This document shows, piece by piece, positions 1 through 8,487 of a DNA stretch of 58,837 bases (position 1 is the first letter of the stretch; each line of letters opens with the position of its first letter). Below the pieces are notes generated by a model, which was not told the DNA's origin, did not search any database, and worked only from the letters and a program-made list of their open reading frames with translations. Position numbers and translations under genes: made by a program. Source of the stretch: DATATV01 sp035551355 (GTDB taxonomy: Bacteria > Actinomycetota > Actinomycetes > Mycobacteriales > Pseudonocardiaceae). The DNA lies in contig DASZNF010000081.1 of NCBI GenBank assembly GCA_035551355.1, forward strand, positions 1-58,837, written 5' to 3'.

Positions 1-945
1 GCCGGCCTGGCCAGGCACGCGGCCGGCGCCGGGGTCCGGATCGGCACCGTCAACGCCAACGTGTTCCAGGACGACGATTACCGGCTGGGCAGCGTCGCGA
101 ACCCGGATCCCCGGGTTCGGCGCAAGGCCGTCGCCCACCTCATGGAGTGCGTCGGCGTGATGGACGCGACCGGCTCTCGCGACCTCAAGCTGTGGTTCGC
201 CGACGGCACCAACTATCCGGGCCAGGACGACATCCGCCTCCGCCAGGACCGGCTGGCGGAGGCGCTGGCCGACTTATACACCAGACTCGGCCCGGACCAG
301 CGGATGCTGCTGGAGTACAAGCTGTTCGAGCCGTCCTTCTACACCACCGACGTGCCGGACTGGGGCACGTCGCTCACGCACTGCCTGGAGCTGGGGCCCA
401 GGGCCATGGTCGTGGTCGATACCGGGCATCACGCCCCCGGCACGAACATCGAGTTCATCGTGGCCGTGCTGCTGCGGCTCGGGCGGCTCGGCGGGTTCGA
501 CTTCAACAGCCGTTTCTACGCCGACGACGACCTGATGGTCGGCGCGGCCGACCCGTTCCAGCTGTTCCGGATCATGCACGAGGTGGTCTCGGCCGGCGGC
601 CTGGCGCCGGAGCGCGGCATCTCGTTCATGCTCGACCAGTGCCACAACATCGAGCCCAAGATCCCCGGCCAGATCCGCTCGATGATGAACGTGCAGGAGG
701 CCACGGCCAAAGCACTGCTGGTGGATGCCGACGCGCTGGCCGCCGCGCAGCAGGCCGGTGACGTGCTGGGCGCCAACGCGGTGCTGATGGACGCCTACAA
801 CACCGATGTCCGCCCGCTGCTGGCCGAGGTGCGCACCGAACTGGGCCTGGACCCCGACCCGATGGCCGCCTACGCCCGCTCCGGCTACGCCGAGCAGATC
901 GTCGCCGATCGCGTTGGCGGGCAGCAGGCCGGCTGGGGGGCTTGA
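1..945 (+). CDS. rhaI: L-rhamnose isomerase, 5' end cut by the window
   Basis: Converts L-rhamnose to L-rhamnulose, the first step of cytoplasmic rhamnose catabolism. The reading frame is open from base 1 through the internal GTG at 61, so the gene begins outside the window and 314 C-terminal residues are visible. Segments such as EYKLFEPSFY, VVDTGHH, FNSRFYADDDL and DQCHNIEPK match the TIM-barrel RhaI type (Pseudomonas stutzeri class) rather than E. coli RhaA; the acidic and His residues in them are the expected metal ligands (family knowledge). It is followed after 84 bp by the fused aldolase/dehydrogenase and the kinase on the same strand, a complete rhamnose operon order. Function is supported by both sequence and context. 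Confidence 0.9.
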   Translation, partial: AGLARHAAGAGVRIGTVNANVFQDDDYRLGSVANPDPRVRRKAVAHLMECVGVMDATGSRDLKLWFADGTNYPGQDDIRLRQDRLAEALADLYTRLGPDQRMLLEYKLFEPSFYTTDVPDWGTSLTHCLELGPRAMVVVDTGHHAPGTNIEFIVAVLLRLGRLGGFDFNSRFYADDDLMVGAADPFQLFRIMHEVVSAGGLAPERGISFMLDQCHNIEPKIPGQIRSMMNVQEATAKALLVDADALAAAQQAGDVLGANAVLMDAYNTDVRPLLAEVRTELGLDPDPMAAYARSGYAEQIVADRVGGQQAGWGA

Positions 946-1029
946 CGGAGTCCTGCCCCGTCAAGGTCTCTTGCCCGGCAAAACCGCAGCATACGGACGA
1001 AAGGCAAGTCCGGCTCCCTGGAGGAACAA

Positions 1030-3060
1030 ATGTCCACTGTGGACGAACTGCTCGCCCGCAGCCATGAACTCGGCGCCGATCCGCGCAACACCAACTACGC
1101 GGGCGGCAACACCTCGGCCAAGGGCACCGAAGCCGACCCGGTGACCGGAGCGCCGGTTGACCTGATGTGGGTCAAGGGTTCCGGCGGTGACCTGGGCACC
1201 CTCAAGGCCGCCGGGCTGGCCGTGCTGCGGCTGGACCGGCTGCGCGCGCTGACCGACGTCTACCCGGGGGTCGAACGCGAGGACGAGATGGTCGCCGCGT
1301 TCGACTACTGCCTGCACGGCAAGGGCGGCGCCGCGCCGTCCATCGACACCGCCATGCACGGCCTTGTCGCCGCCGCGCACGTGGACCACCTGCACCCGGA
1401 TTCGGGCATCGCGCTGGCCACCGCGGCCGACGGCCCGGCGCTGACCAAGGAATGCTTCGGCGACAAGGTGGTCTGGGTGCCCTGGCGGCGCCCGGGATTC
1501 CAGCTGGGGCTGGACATCGCGGCCATCAAGGCGGCCAACCCGCAGGCCATCGGCTGCGTGCTGGGCGGGCACGGCATCACCGCCTGGGGCGACACCAGCG
1601 ACGAATGCCAGGCCCGCTCGCTGGAGATCATCCGGACCGCGCAACGGTTCCTGAACGAGCACGGCAAAGCCGAGCCGTTCGGCCCGGCGCTGTCCGGCTA
1701 CGCCGCGCTGCCCGAAACCGAGCGCCGGGCCAAGGCGGCCGCGCTGGCCCCGGTGATCCGCGGGCTGGCCTCCACCGACAAGCCGCAGGTCGGCCACTTC
1801 ACCGACAGCGACGTGGTACTGGAGTTCCTGGCTCACGAGAAGCACCCGGCGCTGGCCGCGCTGGGCACCTCCTGCCCCGACCACTTCCTGCGCACCAAGG
1901 TCGCCCCGCTGGTGGTCGACCTGCCCGCGTCGGCGTCGGTCGAGGACATCGTCGCGCGGCTGACGGAGTTGCACGAGGCCTACCGCGCCGAGTACGCCGC
2001 CTACTACCAGCGCCACGCCACCCCGGACAGCCCGGCCATGCGCGGCGCCGACCCGGCCATCGTCCTGGTGCCGGGAGTCGGGATGTTCAGCTTCGGCAAG
2101 GACAAGCAGACCGCGCGGGTGGCCGGCGAGTTCTACGTGAACGCCATCAACGTGATGCGCGGCGCGGAATCGGTGTCGCGCTACGCGCCGATCGACGAGT
2201 CGGAGAAGTTCCGCATCGAGTACTGGGCGCTGGAAGAGGCCAAGCTGGCTCGGATGCCCAAGCCCAAGCCGCTGGCCACCCGGATCGCGCTGGTCACCGG
2301 CGGCGGTTCGGGCATCGGCCTGGCCACCGCGCGGCGGCTGGCCGCCGAGGGCGCCTGCGTGATCGTGGCCGACCGCAACGCCGAGACCGCCGCATCCGCC
2401 GCCGCCGAACTGGGCGGCCCGGACGTCGCGGTGTCGGTCGCGGTGGACGTCACCGACGAGGCCGCGCTCTCGCTCGCGGTGCGCGAATCGGTGCTCGACT
2501 TCGGCGGGATCGACCTGGTGGTGAACAACGCCGGACTGTCGATTTCCAAGCCGCTGCTGGAAACCACGGCGGCGGACTGGGACGTGCAGCACGGCGTGAT
2601 GGCCCGGGGCTCGTTCCTGGTCTCCCGCGAGGCGGCCCGGGTGATGATCGAGCAGGGTCTCGGCGGCGACATCGTCTACATCGCCAGCAAGAACTCGGTG
2701 TTCGCCGGTCCGAACAACGTGGCCTACGGCGCGGCCAAGGCCGACCAGGCCCACCAGGTCCGGTTGCTGGCCGCGGAACTGGGCCCGCACCAGATCCGGG
2801 TCAACGGCATCAACCCCGATGGCGTGGTGCGTGGTTCGGGCATCTTCGCCGGTGGCTGGGGCGCGCAGCGGGCCGCGGTGTACGGGGTGGAGGAGGACAA
2901 GCTCGGCGAGTACTACGCCCAGCGCACTCTGCTCAAGCGCGAGGTGCTGCCCGAGCACGTGGCCAACGCGGTGTTCGTGCTGACCGCCGGGGATCTCGCG
3001 CACACCACCGGGCTGCACGTGCCGGTGGACGCGGGTGTCGCCGCGGCCTTCCTGCGATAA
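1030..3060 (+). CDS. rhaEW: bifunctional rhamnulose-1-phosphate aldolase / short-chain dehydrogenase
   Basis: Fusion of a class II aldolase domain (about residues 1-400) and a short-chain dehydrogenase (about 415-676). The aldolase half splits rhamnulose-1-phosphate into dihydroxyacetone phosphate and L-lactaldehyde; the dehydrogenase half is thought to oxidise lactaldehyde to lactate. Visible signs are the GGNTSAK phosphate-binding segment (25-31), His117/His120/His122 in HVDHLHP as likely metal site, the Rossmann TGGGSGIG near 423-430, and the catalytic YGAAK with Tyr566 and Lys570. The ATG at 1030 is preceded by GGAGG at good spacing. It lies between rhaI and rhaB, as expected for the RhaEW type known from Bacillus and actinobacteria. 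676 aa is the normal length. Confidence 0.93.
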   Translation: MSTVDELLARSHELGADPRNTNYAGGNTSAKGTEADPVTGAPVDLMWVKGSGGDLGTLKAAGLAVLRLDRLRALTDVYPGVEREDEMVAAFDYCLHGKGGAAPSIDTAMHGLVAAAHVDHLHPDSGIALATAADGPALTKECFGDKVVWVPWRRPGFQLGLDIAAIKAANPQAIGCVLGGHGITAWGDTSDECQARSLEIIRTAQRFLNEHGKAEPFGPALSGYAALPETERRAKAAALAPVIRGLASTDKPQVGHFTDSDVVLEFLAHEKHPALAALGTSCPDHFLRTKVAPLVVDLPASASVEDIVARLTELHEAYRAEYAAYYQRHATPDSPAMRGADPAIVLVPGVGMFSFGKDKQTARVAGEFYVNAINVMRGAESVSRYAPIDESEKFRIEYWALEEAKLARMPKPKPLATRIALVTGGGSGIGLATARRLAAEGACVIVADRNAETAASAAAELGGPDVAVSVAVDVTDEAALSLAVRESVLDFGGIDLVVNNAGLSISKPLLETTAADWDVQHGVMARGSFLVSREAARVMIEQGLGGDIVYIASKNSVFAGPNNVAYGAAKADQAHQVRLLAAELGPHQIRVNGINPDGVVRGSGIFAGGWGAQRAAVYGVEEDKLGEYYAQRTLLKREVLPEHVANAVFVLTAGDLAHTTGLHVPVDAGVAAAFLR

Positions 3061-3081
3061 GAAGTGTGAGGCAGTGACGGC

Positions 3082-4548
3082 ATGACGGAGTCCGTCGTCG
3101 CGGTCGATCTCGGCGCGTCCAGTGGACGGGTGATGCTGGCCGAGGTCGGCCCGGACCGGCTGGCGCTGACCCGGACGCACCGGTTCGACAACCGGCCGGT
3201 GCGCGTGCGGGACACCCTGCACTGGGACATTCTCTCGCTGTACCAAGGAATTTCCGATGGGCTGCGAGCCGCGGCGCACCTGGTGCCGCGGCCGGCCAGC
3301 ATCGGCATCGACTCCTGGGCGGTGGACTACGGCCTGCTGGACGCCACCGGCGCGCTGCTGGGCAACCCCGTGCACTACCGGGATGCCCGCACCGACGGCG
3401 TGGCCGAGCGGACACTGGAAACCGTTGCCGCGGAGGAGTTGTACCGCGCCACCGGCGTGCAGTTGCTGCCGTTCAACACGATCTTCCAGTTGATCGCCGC
3501 GCGCTCGGATGTCGCGCTGGCGCAAGCAAAGCAGCTGCTGCTGGTACCGGATCTGTTGTCCTACTGGCTGACCGGGGTCGCCGGGGCGGAGGCGACCAAC
3601 GCGTCCACCACCGCACTGCTGGACGTCAACACCGGCCAGTGGGCCACGGATCTCATGCGCCGCACCGGAATCCGGCCCGAGTTGTTCGCGCCGATCCGGC
3701 AGCCGGGCGCGCCGGCGGGGGAGTTGCTGGCCTCCGTGGGGGATCAGCTCGGGATGGCCGGGGGCGTGCCGGTCACCGCGGTCGGCTCGCACGACACCGC
3801 CTCGGCCGTGGTCGCGGTGCCCGCGGCCGGCGAGCACTTCGGCTACATCTCCTGCGGCACCTGGTCCTTGGTTGGCCTGGAACTGCCCGGCCCGGTGCTG
3901 CACGAGGACAGCCGGGCGGCCAACTTCACCAACGAACGCGGCGTGGACGGCACCATCCGCTACCTGCGCAACGTGATGGGCCTGTGGCTGCTGCAGGAGT
4001 CGGTGCGCACCTGGGCCGAGGCCGGCCAGCCCGTCGACCTACCGGATCTGCTGGCCCAGGCGGCAAAGCTGCCACCGTTGAGGTCCATTGTGGATCCGGA
4101 TCTGCCGGTGTTCCTGCCACCGGGCGACATGCCGGCCCGGATTGCCCGGGAGTGCGCGCGCACCGGTCAGCCGGTGCCCGGCAGCCCGGCCGAACTGGCC
4201 CGCTGCGTGCTGGACTCGCTGGCCCTGGCCTACCGGCGCACGCTGGCCCAGGCCCAGGAACTGGCCGGGCGGGAGGTGCGGGTGCTGCACCTGGTCGGCG
4301 GCGGGGTCCGCAACGAACTGCTCTGCCGGCTCACCGCGGACGCCTGCGGGCTGCCCGTGGTGGCCGGCCCGGTGGAGGCCACCGCGCTGGGCAACGCGCT
4401 GGTCCAGGCCCGGGCGGTCGGCGCGGTGCACGGCGGGCTGACCGAGCTGCGCGAGCTGGTCCGGGCCACCCAGGGCCTGCGCACCTACACCCCGGCCGGG
4501 GATGCCTCGGCCTGGCGGCGGGCCGCGGACCGGCTGGTGGCCGCCTGA
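3082..4548 (+). CDS. rhaB: rhamnulokinase
   Basis: FGGY-family sugar kinase of 488 aa that phosphorylates L-rhamnulose with ATP before aldolase cleavage. The N-terminal VAVDLGASSGRVML segment is the phosphate-1 loop, IGIDSWAVDYG contains the expected catalytic-domain Asp, and LVGGGVRNELLCRLTAD is the C-terminal adenosine/phosphate-2 segment. The start ATG at 3082 lies 21 bp after the previous stop. It is the last gene of the rhamnose operon. Downstream come a 30-bp tandem repeat and then thrS, so the catabolic operon appears to sit directly upstream of the housekeeping backbone. The substrate assignment rests on the neighbours as well as the sequence, because FGGY kinases are similar to one another. 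Confidence 0.92.
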   Translation: MTESVVAVDLGASSGRVMLAEVGPDRLALTRTHRFDNRPVRVRDTLHWDILSLYQGISDGLRAAAHLVPRPASIGIDSWAVDYGLLDATGALLGNPVHYRDARTDGVAERTLETVAAEELYRATGVQLLPFNTIFQLIAARSDVALAQAKQLLLVPDLLSYWLTGVAGAEATNASTTALLDVNTGQWATDLMRRTGIRPELFAPIRQPGAPAGELLASVGDQLGMAGGVPVTAVGSHDTASAVVAVPAAGEHFGYISCGTWSLVGLELPGPVLHEDSRAANFTNERGVDGTIRYLRNVMGLWLLQESVRTWAEAGQPVDLPDLLAQAAKLPPLRSIVDPDLPVFLPPGDMPARIARECARTGQPVPGSPAELARCVLDSLALAYRRTLAQAQELAGREVRVLHLVGGGVRNELLCRLTADACGLPVVAGPVEATALGNALVQARAVGAVHGGLTELRELVRATQGLRTYTPAGDASAWRRAADRLVAA

Positions 4549-4562
4549 TCGGCGGCGGGGCG

Positions 4563-4626
4563 CGGGCGGCGGGCCGGACAAGCGGGAGATAAGGCTCGGG
4601 CGGCAGGCCGGACAAGCGGGAGATAA
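4563..4626. repeat. 30-bp direct repeat, two copies, between rhaB and thrS
   Basis: Copy 1 is at 4563-4592 and copy 2 at 4597-4626, differing at one position and separated by 4 bp (34-bp period). Each contains GGCCGGACAAGCGGGAGATAA. The pair fills most of the rhaB-thrS spacer. Read on the minus strand each copy begins TTATCTCCCGCTTGTCC. Function is unknown; candidates are a regulator binding site or a genome-wide dispersed repeat. Confidence 0.85.
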
Positions 4627-4702
4627 CCGGTGGCCGGGTGCGGTGGTCGGCCGGATAACATCGACGAACAACCATCCGCAAGACCCGCCCATAGGAGCAA
4701 AC

Positions 4703-6739
4703 GTGTCCCAGTCGTCCCGCCCCGCTGCCGCACCCGCCCCTCGCGTGGTGGTTCCGGCGGGCACTACCGCCGGCACGGCGGTACGGGAGGCGGGGCTGAC
4801 CAGCCGGGGCGCCGACGCCATCGTGGTGGTGCGGGACGCCGAGGGCCGGCTGCGCGACCTGTCCTGGGCCCCGGACGAGCAGGTCGAGGTCGAGGCGGTG
4901 GCCGCCGACACCGAGGACGGCCGCTCGGTCATCCGGCACTCGGCCGCGCACGTGCTGGCCCAGGCCGTGCAGCAGCAGTTCCCGGAGGCCAAGCTGGGCA
5001 TCGGCCCGCCGGTCACCGACGGCTTCTACTACGACTTCGACGTGGACCGCCCGTTCACCCCGGAGGACCTGCAGGCGCTGGAGAAGCGCATGAAGCAGAT
5101 CATCAAGGGCGCGCAGCGGTTCGCCCGTCGCGAGGTCTCCTCGGTCGAGGCCGCCCGCGAAGAGCTGGCGAACGAGCCGTACAAGCTGGAGCTGATCGAC
5201 CTCAAGCGCGAGGGCGCCGACGAGGTGGACGACGCCGAGGTGATGGAGGTCGGCTCCGAGGGCCTGACCATCTACGACAACCTCGACCCGCGCACCGGCG
5301 AGAAGGTGTGGGGCGACCTGTGCCGGGGCCCGCACGTGCCCACCACCAAGTTCATCCCGGCGTTCAAGCTGATGCGCCCGGCCGCCGCGTACTGGCGGGG
5401 CAGCGAGAAGAACCCGCAGCTGCAGCGGATCTACGGCACGGCCTGGGAGTCCAGCGAGGCGCTCGAACAGCACCTGGAGCGCATCGCCGAGGCCGAGCGG
5501 CGGGATCACCGCCGGATCGGCACCGAGCTGGACCTGTTCTCCTTCCCGGACGAGATCGGCTCCGGCCTGCCGGTGTTCCACCCGAAGGGCGGGATCATCC
5601 GGCGGGAGCTGGAGAACTACTCCCGGCACCGGCACGAGCACGGCGGCTACGAGTTCGTGAACTCGCCGCACATCACCAAGGAAGGCCTGTTCCTCACCTC
5701 CGGCCACCTGCCGTACTACGCGGACACCATGTTCCCGCCCATCCACCTGGAGGGTGAGGACTACTACCTCAAGGCCATGAACTGCCCGATGCACCACCTG
5801 ATCTTCCGGTCGCGCGGGCGGTCCTACCGGGAGCTGCCGCTGCGGCTGTTCGAGTTCGGCACGGTGTACCGGTACGAGAAGTCCGGTGTGGTGCACGGCC
5901 TGACCCGGGTGCGCGGGCTGACCATGGACGACTCGCACATCTACTGCACCCCGGAGCAGATGCCCGGCGAACTGCGCTCGCTGCTGAAGTTCGTGCTGGA
6001 TCTGCTGGCCGACTACGGGTTGTCCGACTTCTACCTGGAGCTGTCGACCAAGGGCGAGGGCGGCAAGTTCATCGGCGATGACTTGGAGTGGGAGGAGGCC
6101 ACCGAAACGCTGCGGCAGGCCGCCGTCGACTCCGGCCTCGAACTGGTGCCCGACCCGGGCGGCGCGGCCTACTACGGCCCGAAGATCTCGGTGCAGGCCA
6201 AGGACGCCATCGGCCGGTCCTGGCAGATGTCCACCATCCAGCTGGACTTCAACCACCCCAAGCGATTCGGGCTGGAGTACACCGCCGCCGACGGCACCCG
6301 CAAGCAGCCGGTGGTTATCCACCGCGCGCTGTTCGGCTCGATCGAGCGGTTCTTCGGCGTGCTCACCGAGCACTACGCGGGGGCGTTCCCGGCCTGGCTT
6401 GCACCGGTGCAAGCCGTCGGCATCCCGATCGCCGACGAGCACGTCGAGCACCTGCTGGAGGTGCAGGCGGCGTTGCGGGCCCAGGGCGTGCGGGTCGACG
6501 TGGACACCAGCGACGACCGGATGCAGAAGAAGATCCGCAACCACACCACCCAGAAGGTGCCGTTCCTGCTGCTGGCCGGCGGCAAGGACGTGGAGGCCAA
6601 GGCGGTGTCCTTCCGGTTCCGGGACGGCACCCAGATCAACGGCGTCCCGGTGGACCGGGCGGTGGAGTCGATCGCGGAGTGGATCGCCCGCCGCGAGAAC
6701 GCTTCGCCCACCGCGGAGACCTTCCAGGCGCTGGTATGA
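4703..6739 (+). CDS. thrS: threonyl-tRNA synthetase
   Basis: Charges tRNA-Thr with threonine; cytoplasmic class II aminoacyl-tRNA synthetase. The 678-aa product has an N-terminal TGS domain, the second editing-related domain with HSAAHVLAQ near residue 78, the class II catalytic core with MNCPMHH where Cys361 is the expected zinc ligand, and a C-terminal anticodon-binding domain. I chose the GTG at 4703 because AGGAG lies 5-9 nt upstream; the frame is also open further upstream, but that part overlaps rhaB and the repeat. A possible -10 is TAACAT near 4656. The stop overlaps the next ATG (ATGA), so thrS, the HIT gene and perhaps more are translationally coupled. Confidence 0.95.
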   Translation: MSQSSRPAAAPAPRVVVPAGTTAGTAVREAGLTSRGADAIVVVRDAEGRLRDLSWAPDEQVEVEAVAADTEDGRSVIRHSAAHVLAQAVQQQFPEAKLGIGPPVTDGFYYDFDVDRPFTPEDLQALEKRMKQIIKGAQRFARREVSSVEAAREELANEPYKLELIDLKREGADEVDDAEVMEVGSEGLTIYDNLDPRTGEKVWGDLCRGPHVPTTKFIPAFKLMRPAAAYWRGSEKNPQLQRIYGTAWESSEALEQHLERIAEAERRDHRRIGTELDLFSFPDEIGSGLPVFHPKGGIIRRELENYSRHRHEHGGYEFVNSPHITKEGLFLTSGHLPYYADTMFPPIHLEGEDYYLKAMNCPMHHLIFRSRGRSYRELPLRLFEFGTVYRYEKSGVVHGLTRVRGLTMDDSHIYCTPEQMPGELRSLLKFVLDLLADYGLSDFYLELSTKGEGGKFIGDDLEWEEATETLRQAAVDSGLELVPDPGGAAYYGPKISVQAKDAIGRSWQMSTIQLDFNHPKRFGLEYTAADGTRKQPVVIHRALFGSIERFFGVLTEHYAGAFPAWLAPVQAVGIPIADEHVEHLLEVQAALRAQGVRVDVDTSDDRMQKKIRNHTTQKVPFLLLAGGKDVEAKAVSFRFRDGTQINGVPVDRAVESIAEWIARRENASPTAETFQALV

Positions 6740-7287
6740 CCGAACGGCCGGAAATGGTTGGCCAGGACGGTGTGGGGATTCACGATGCGCTGCAACGGTT
6801 GTGGACCCCGCACCGGATGGCCTACATCCGCGGTGAGGGCAAACCGGTCGGCGACGACGAGCACGGGTGCCCGTTCTGCCGGATGATCGAGGCCGAGGAC
6901 GCCGACGTGCTGATCGTGGCGCGCGACGAACTGGTGTACGCGGTGCTGAACCTGTACCCGTACAACCCGGGGCACCTGATGGTGCTGCCCTACCGGCACA
7001 TCGCGGACTACACCGACCTGACGGCCGAGGAAACGGTGCAGCTGGCCGAGTTCACCAAGAAGGCGATGCGGGTGATCCGCTCGGTCTCCGCGCCGCACGG
7101 GTTCAACATCGGCATGAACCAGGGCGTGGTGGCCGGGGCCGGTATCGCCGCGCACCTGCACCAGCACGTCGTGCCGCGGTGGGGCGGGGACTCGAATTTC
7201 ATGCCGGTGGTCGGCCACACCAAGGTGCTGCCGGAACTGCTGCCGGAGACTCGCGCGCTGCTCGCGGAAGCCTGGCAGAAAGACTGA
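6736..7287 (+). CDS. HIT-family hydrolase, Ap4A phosphorylase-like
   Basis: Histidine-triad nucleotide-binding protein of 183 aa. The triad is HLHQHVV with the pattern H-x-H-x-H, preceded by NIGMNQG and followed by PRWGGDSNFMPVVG. This long-tail form resembles the mycobacterial diadenosine tetraphosphate phosphorylase encoded next to thrS (Rv2613c type), so cleavage of Ap4A, a by-product of aminoacyl-tRNA synthetases, is the likely role. An early CPFC pair may bind zinc. The ATG at 6736 overlaps the thrS stop by 4 bp, tying the two genes together. In mycobacteria pgsA follows directly; here yceI and marR are inserted. Confidence 0.88.
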   Translation: MTERPEMVGQDGVGIHDALQRLWTPHRMAYIRGEGKPVGDDEHGCPFCRMIEAEDADVLIVARDELVYAVLNLYPYNPGHLMVLPYRHIADYTDLTAEETVQLAEFTKKAMRVIRSVSAPHGFNIGMNQGVVAGAGIAAHLHQHVVPRWGGDSNFMPVVGHTKVLPELLPETRALLAEAWQKD

Positions 7288-7303
7288 TTTCGCTGTTGCG
7301 CCC

Positions 7304-7344
7304 GGTGACCGCGGGGTCGGCTGGTTCGCCGACCCGCGGCCACC
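7304..7344. terminator. hairpin between convergent HIT gene and yceI
   Basis: Arms CCGCGGGGTCGGC and GCCGACCCGCGG (one bulged G) enclose a TGGTTC loop and extend outward with GGTG/CACC. It sits between two genes that converge, so it can serve both. There is no U-tract, as is common in high-GC actinobacteria. Confidence 0.6.
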
Positions 7345-7366
7345 ACCGGGGGAGTGCGCGGTTCCG

Positions 7367-7924
7367 TCAGGAGGCGCGCAGCACGGCCTCGATCTCCAGG
7401 GAGACGTCGAGGTTGTCGCTGACGACCAGGCTGCCGGTCTCCAGCACCGCGTTGAAGGCGATGCCGAAGTCCTTGCGGCTGAGCTTGGTCTTGGCCGAGA
7501 AGCCGACCCGCTGCCCGCCGTAGGGGTCCGGGCCGAAGCCGGACAGTTCGAGGGCGAGGCTGATCGGCTTGGTGGTGCCGTGCAGGGTGAGGTCGCCGTT
7601 GAGGGTGAAGTCCTCGCCGTCGCCCTCGATGCCGGTCGAGGTGAAGGTGATGGTCGGGTAGTTCTCCACGTCCAGGAAGTCGGCGCTGCGGATGTGGTTG
7701 TCCCGGTCGCCGTTCTTGGTGTCGATGGAGGTGGCCTGGATGGTCGCGGTGACCTTGGAGTCCAGGGGGGCCTCGCCGGTGACGATCTCGCCGGAGTAGT
7801 CGGCGAAGTGGCCGCGGACCTTGCTCACGCCGAAGTGCTTGGCGGTGATGGAGATGTCCGAGTGGACCGGGTCGATGTCCCAGGTGCCGGCGACGTAGCC
7901 GGGGATGCTGGCGGCGGTGGTCAT
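7367..7924 (-). CDS. YceI-family lipid-binding protein
   Basis: A 185-aa protein of the YceI fold, a lipocalin-like barrel that binds isoprenoid or other amphiphilic lipids. Family signatures are GTWDIDPVHSDISITAKHFGVSKVRGHF near the N terminus and GDLTLHGTTKPISL and RKDFG in the second half. No signal peptide is visible, so it is probably cytoplasmic. The start is ATG at 7924 with AAGGAGG 8-14 nt upstream. It diverges from a MarR gene; a promoter with -35 TTGAAC, 17-bp spacer and -10 TACCAT overlaps the MarR-type palindromes, so it is very likely the regulator's target. The physiological ligand cannot be deduced. Confidence 0.9.
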   Translation of the reverse strand: MTTAASIPGYVAGTWDIDPVHSDISITAKHFGVSKVRGHFADYSGEIVTGEAPLDSKVTATIQATSIDTKNGDRDNHIRSADFLDVENYPTITFTSTGIEGDGEDFTLNGDLTLHGTTKPISLALELSGFGPDPYGGQRVGFSAKTKLSRKDFGIAFNAVLETGSLVVSDNLDVSLEIEAVLRAS

Positions 7925-7956
7925 GCCGCAACCTCCTTCTGTCGAAGTCAGATGTA

Positions 7957-8003
7957 GTTGAATCTTCAATCTCATGGTAGCCGAGTGAGATTGAAGGTTC
8001 AAC
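7957..8003. promoter_or_regulatory. paired palindromic operator between yceI and marR
   Basis: Two 18-bp arms, GTTGAATCTTCAATCTCA (7957-7974) and its near-perfect inverse TGAGATTGAAGGTTCAAC (7986-8003), face each other across 11 bp. Each arm contains its own 12-bp palindrome, TTGAATCTTCAA (7958-7969) and TTGAAGGTTCAA (7991-8002). Such paired sites are typical for MarR dimers. The minus-strand promoter of yceI (-35 at 8002-7997, -10 at 7979-7974) lies inside. Confidence 0.85.
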
Positions 8004-8011
8004 CAGGAGGG

Positions 8012-8017
8012 TACACT
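8012..8017 (+). promoter_or_regulatory. putative -10 box of a leaderless marR transcript
   Basis: TACACT ends 7 nt before the ATG at 8025, so transcription would begin at or next to the start codon. A possible -35, TTGAAG at 7991-7996, lies inside the operator but with a short 15-bp spacer. Confidence 0.45.
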
Positions 8018-8024
8018 TGATCGC

Positions 8025-8480
8025 ATGGACGAGGTGCGATGGCTCACTGGCCCGGAACAAGAGGTGTGGCGTCGCTACCTGGCCGCGACCCGGCTGCTGG
8101 AAACCGAGATCGACCGACAGCTGCAGCGCGACGCCGGCCTGCCCGCCACGTACTTCGAAATCCTGGTCGCGCTGTCCGAGGCGCCCGACCGCACCATGCG
8201 GATGAGTGAACTGGCCGAGTTTGCCCGGTTCTCCCGCAGCCGGCTTTCCCATGCGGTCGCTCGGATGGAGAGCGCGGGCTGGGTCGTGCGCACCGAATGC
8301 CCGTCGGACAAGCGGGGCGCGTTCGCCGTGCTGACCGAAGCCGGGTTCGCCGTGCTGTCCGGCGTGGCGCCCGGCCATGTGGAACTGGTCCGGAGCATGC
8401 TGTTCGACGTGCTGACCCCGGAACAGGTCGACCAGCTGGGCGAAATCTGCTCGGCGATCAACGAAGCCGCGAAGAACTGA
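8025..8480 (+). CDS. MarR-family transcriptional regulator
   Basis: A 151-aa winged-helix regulator. The DNA-binding region spans about residues 55-105, with the recognition helix in FSRSRLSHAVARMESAGWV and the wing in PSDKRGAFAVLTEAG. Helices at both ends form the dimer interface. It is divergent from yceI over a double palindrome and presumably represses yceI and itself; ligand unknown. The ATG at 8025 is preceded by AGGAGG at an over-long 14-nt spacing, and by a -10-like TACACT, so the transcript may be leaderless. Members of this subgroup in actinobacteria often sit next to YceI genes, which supports the pairing. Confidence 0.9.
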   Translation: MDEVRWLTGPEQEVWRRYLAATRLLETEIDRQLQRDAGLPATYFEILVALSEAPDRTMRMSELAEFARFSRSRLSHAVARMESAGWVVRTECPSDKRGAFAVLTEAGFAVLSGVAPGHVELVRSMLFDVLTPEQVDQLGEICSAINEAAKN

Positions 8481-8487
8481 GACTCCG

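Noticed and set aside
961..3903. 980-codon open frame on the minus strand opposite rhaEW and rhaB
   Set aside because: It is antisense to two clear genes, rich in Arg/Gly/His with no domain, and typical of shadow frames in high-GC DNA.
4549..4702. T-box or riboswitch upstream of thrS
   Set aside because: No T-box sequence, specifier stem or terminator/antiterminator pair is visible; the spacer is filled by the direct repeat.
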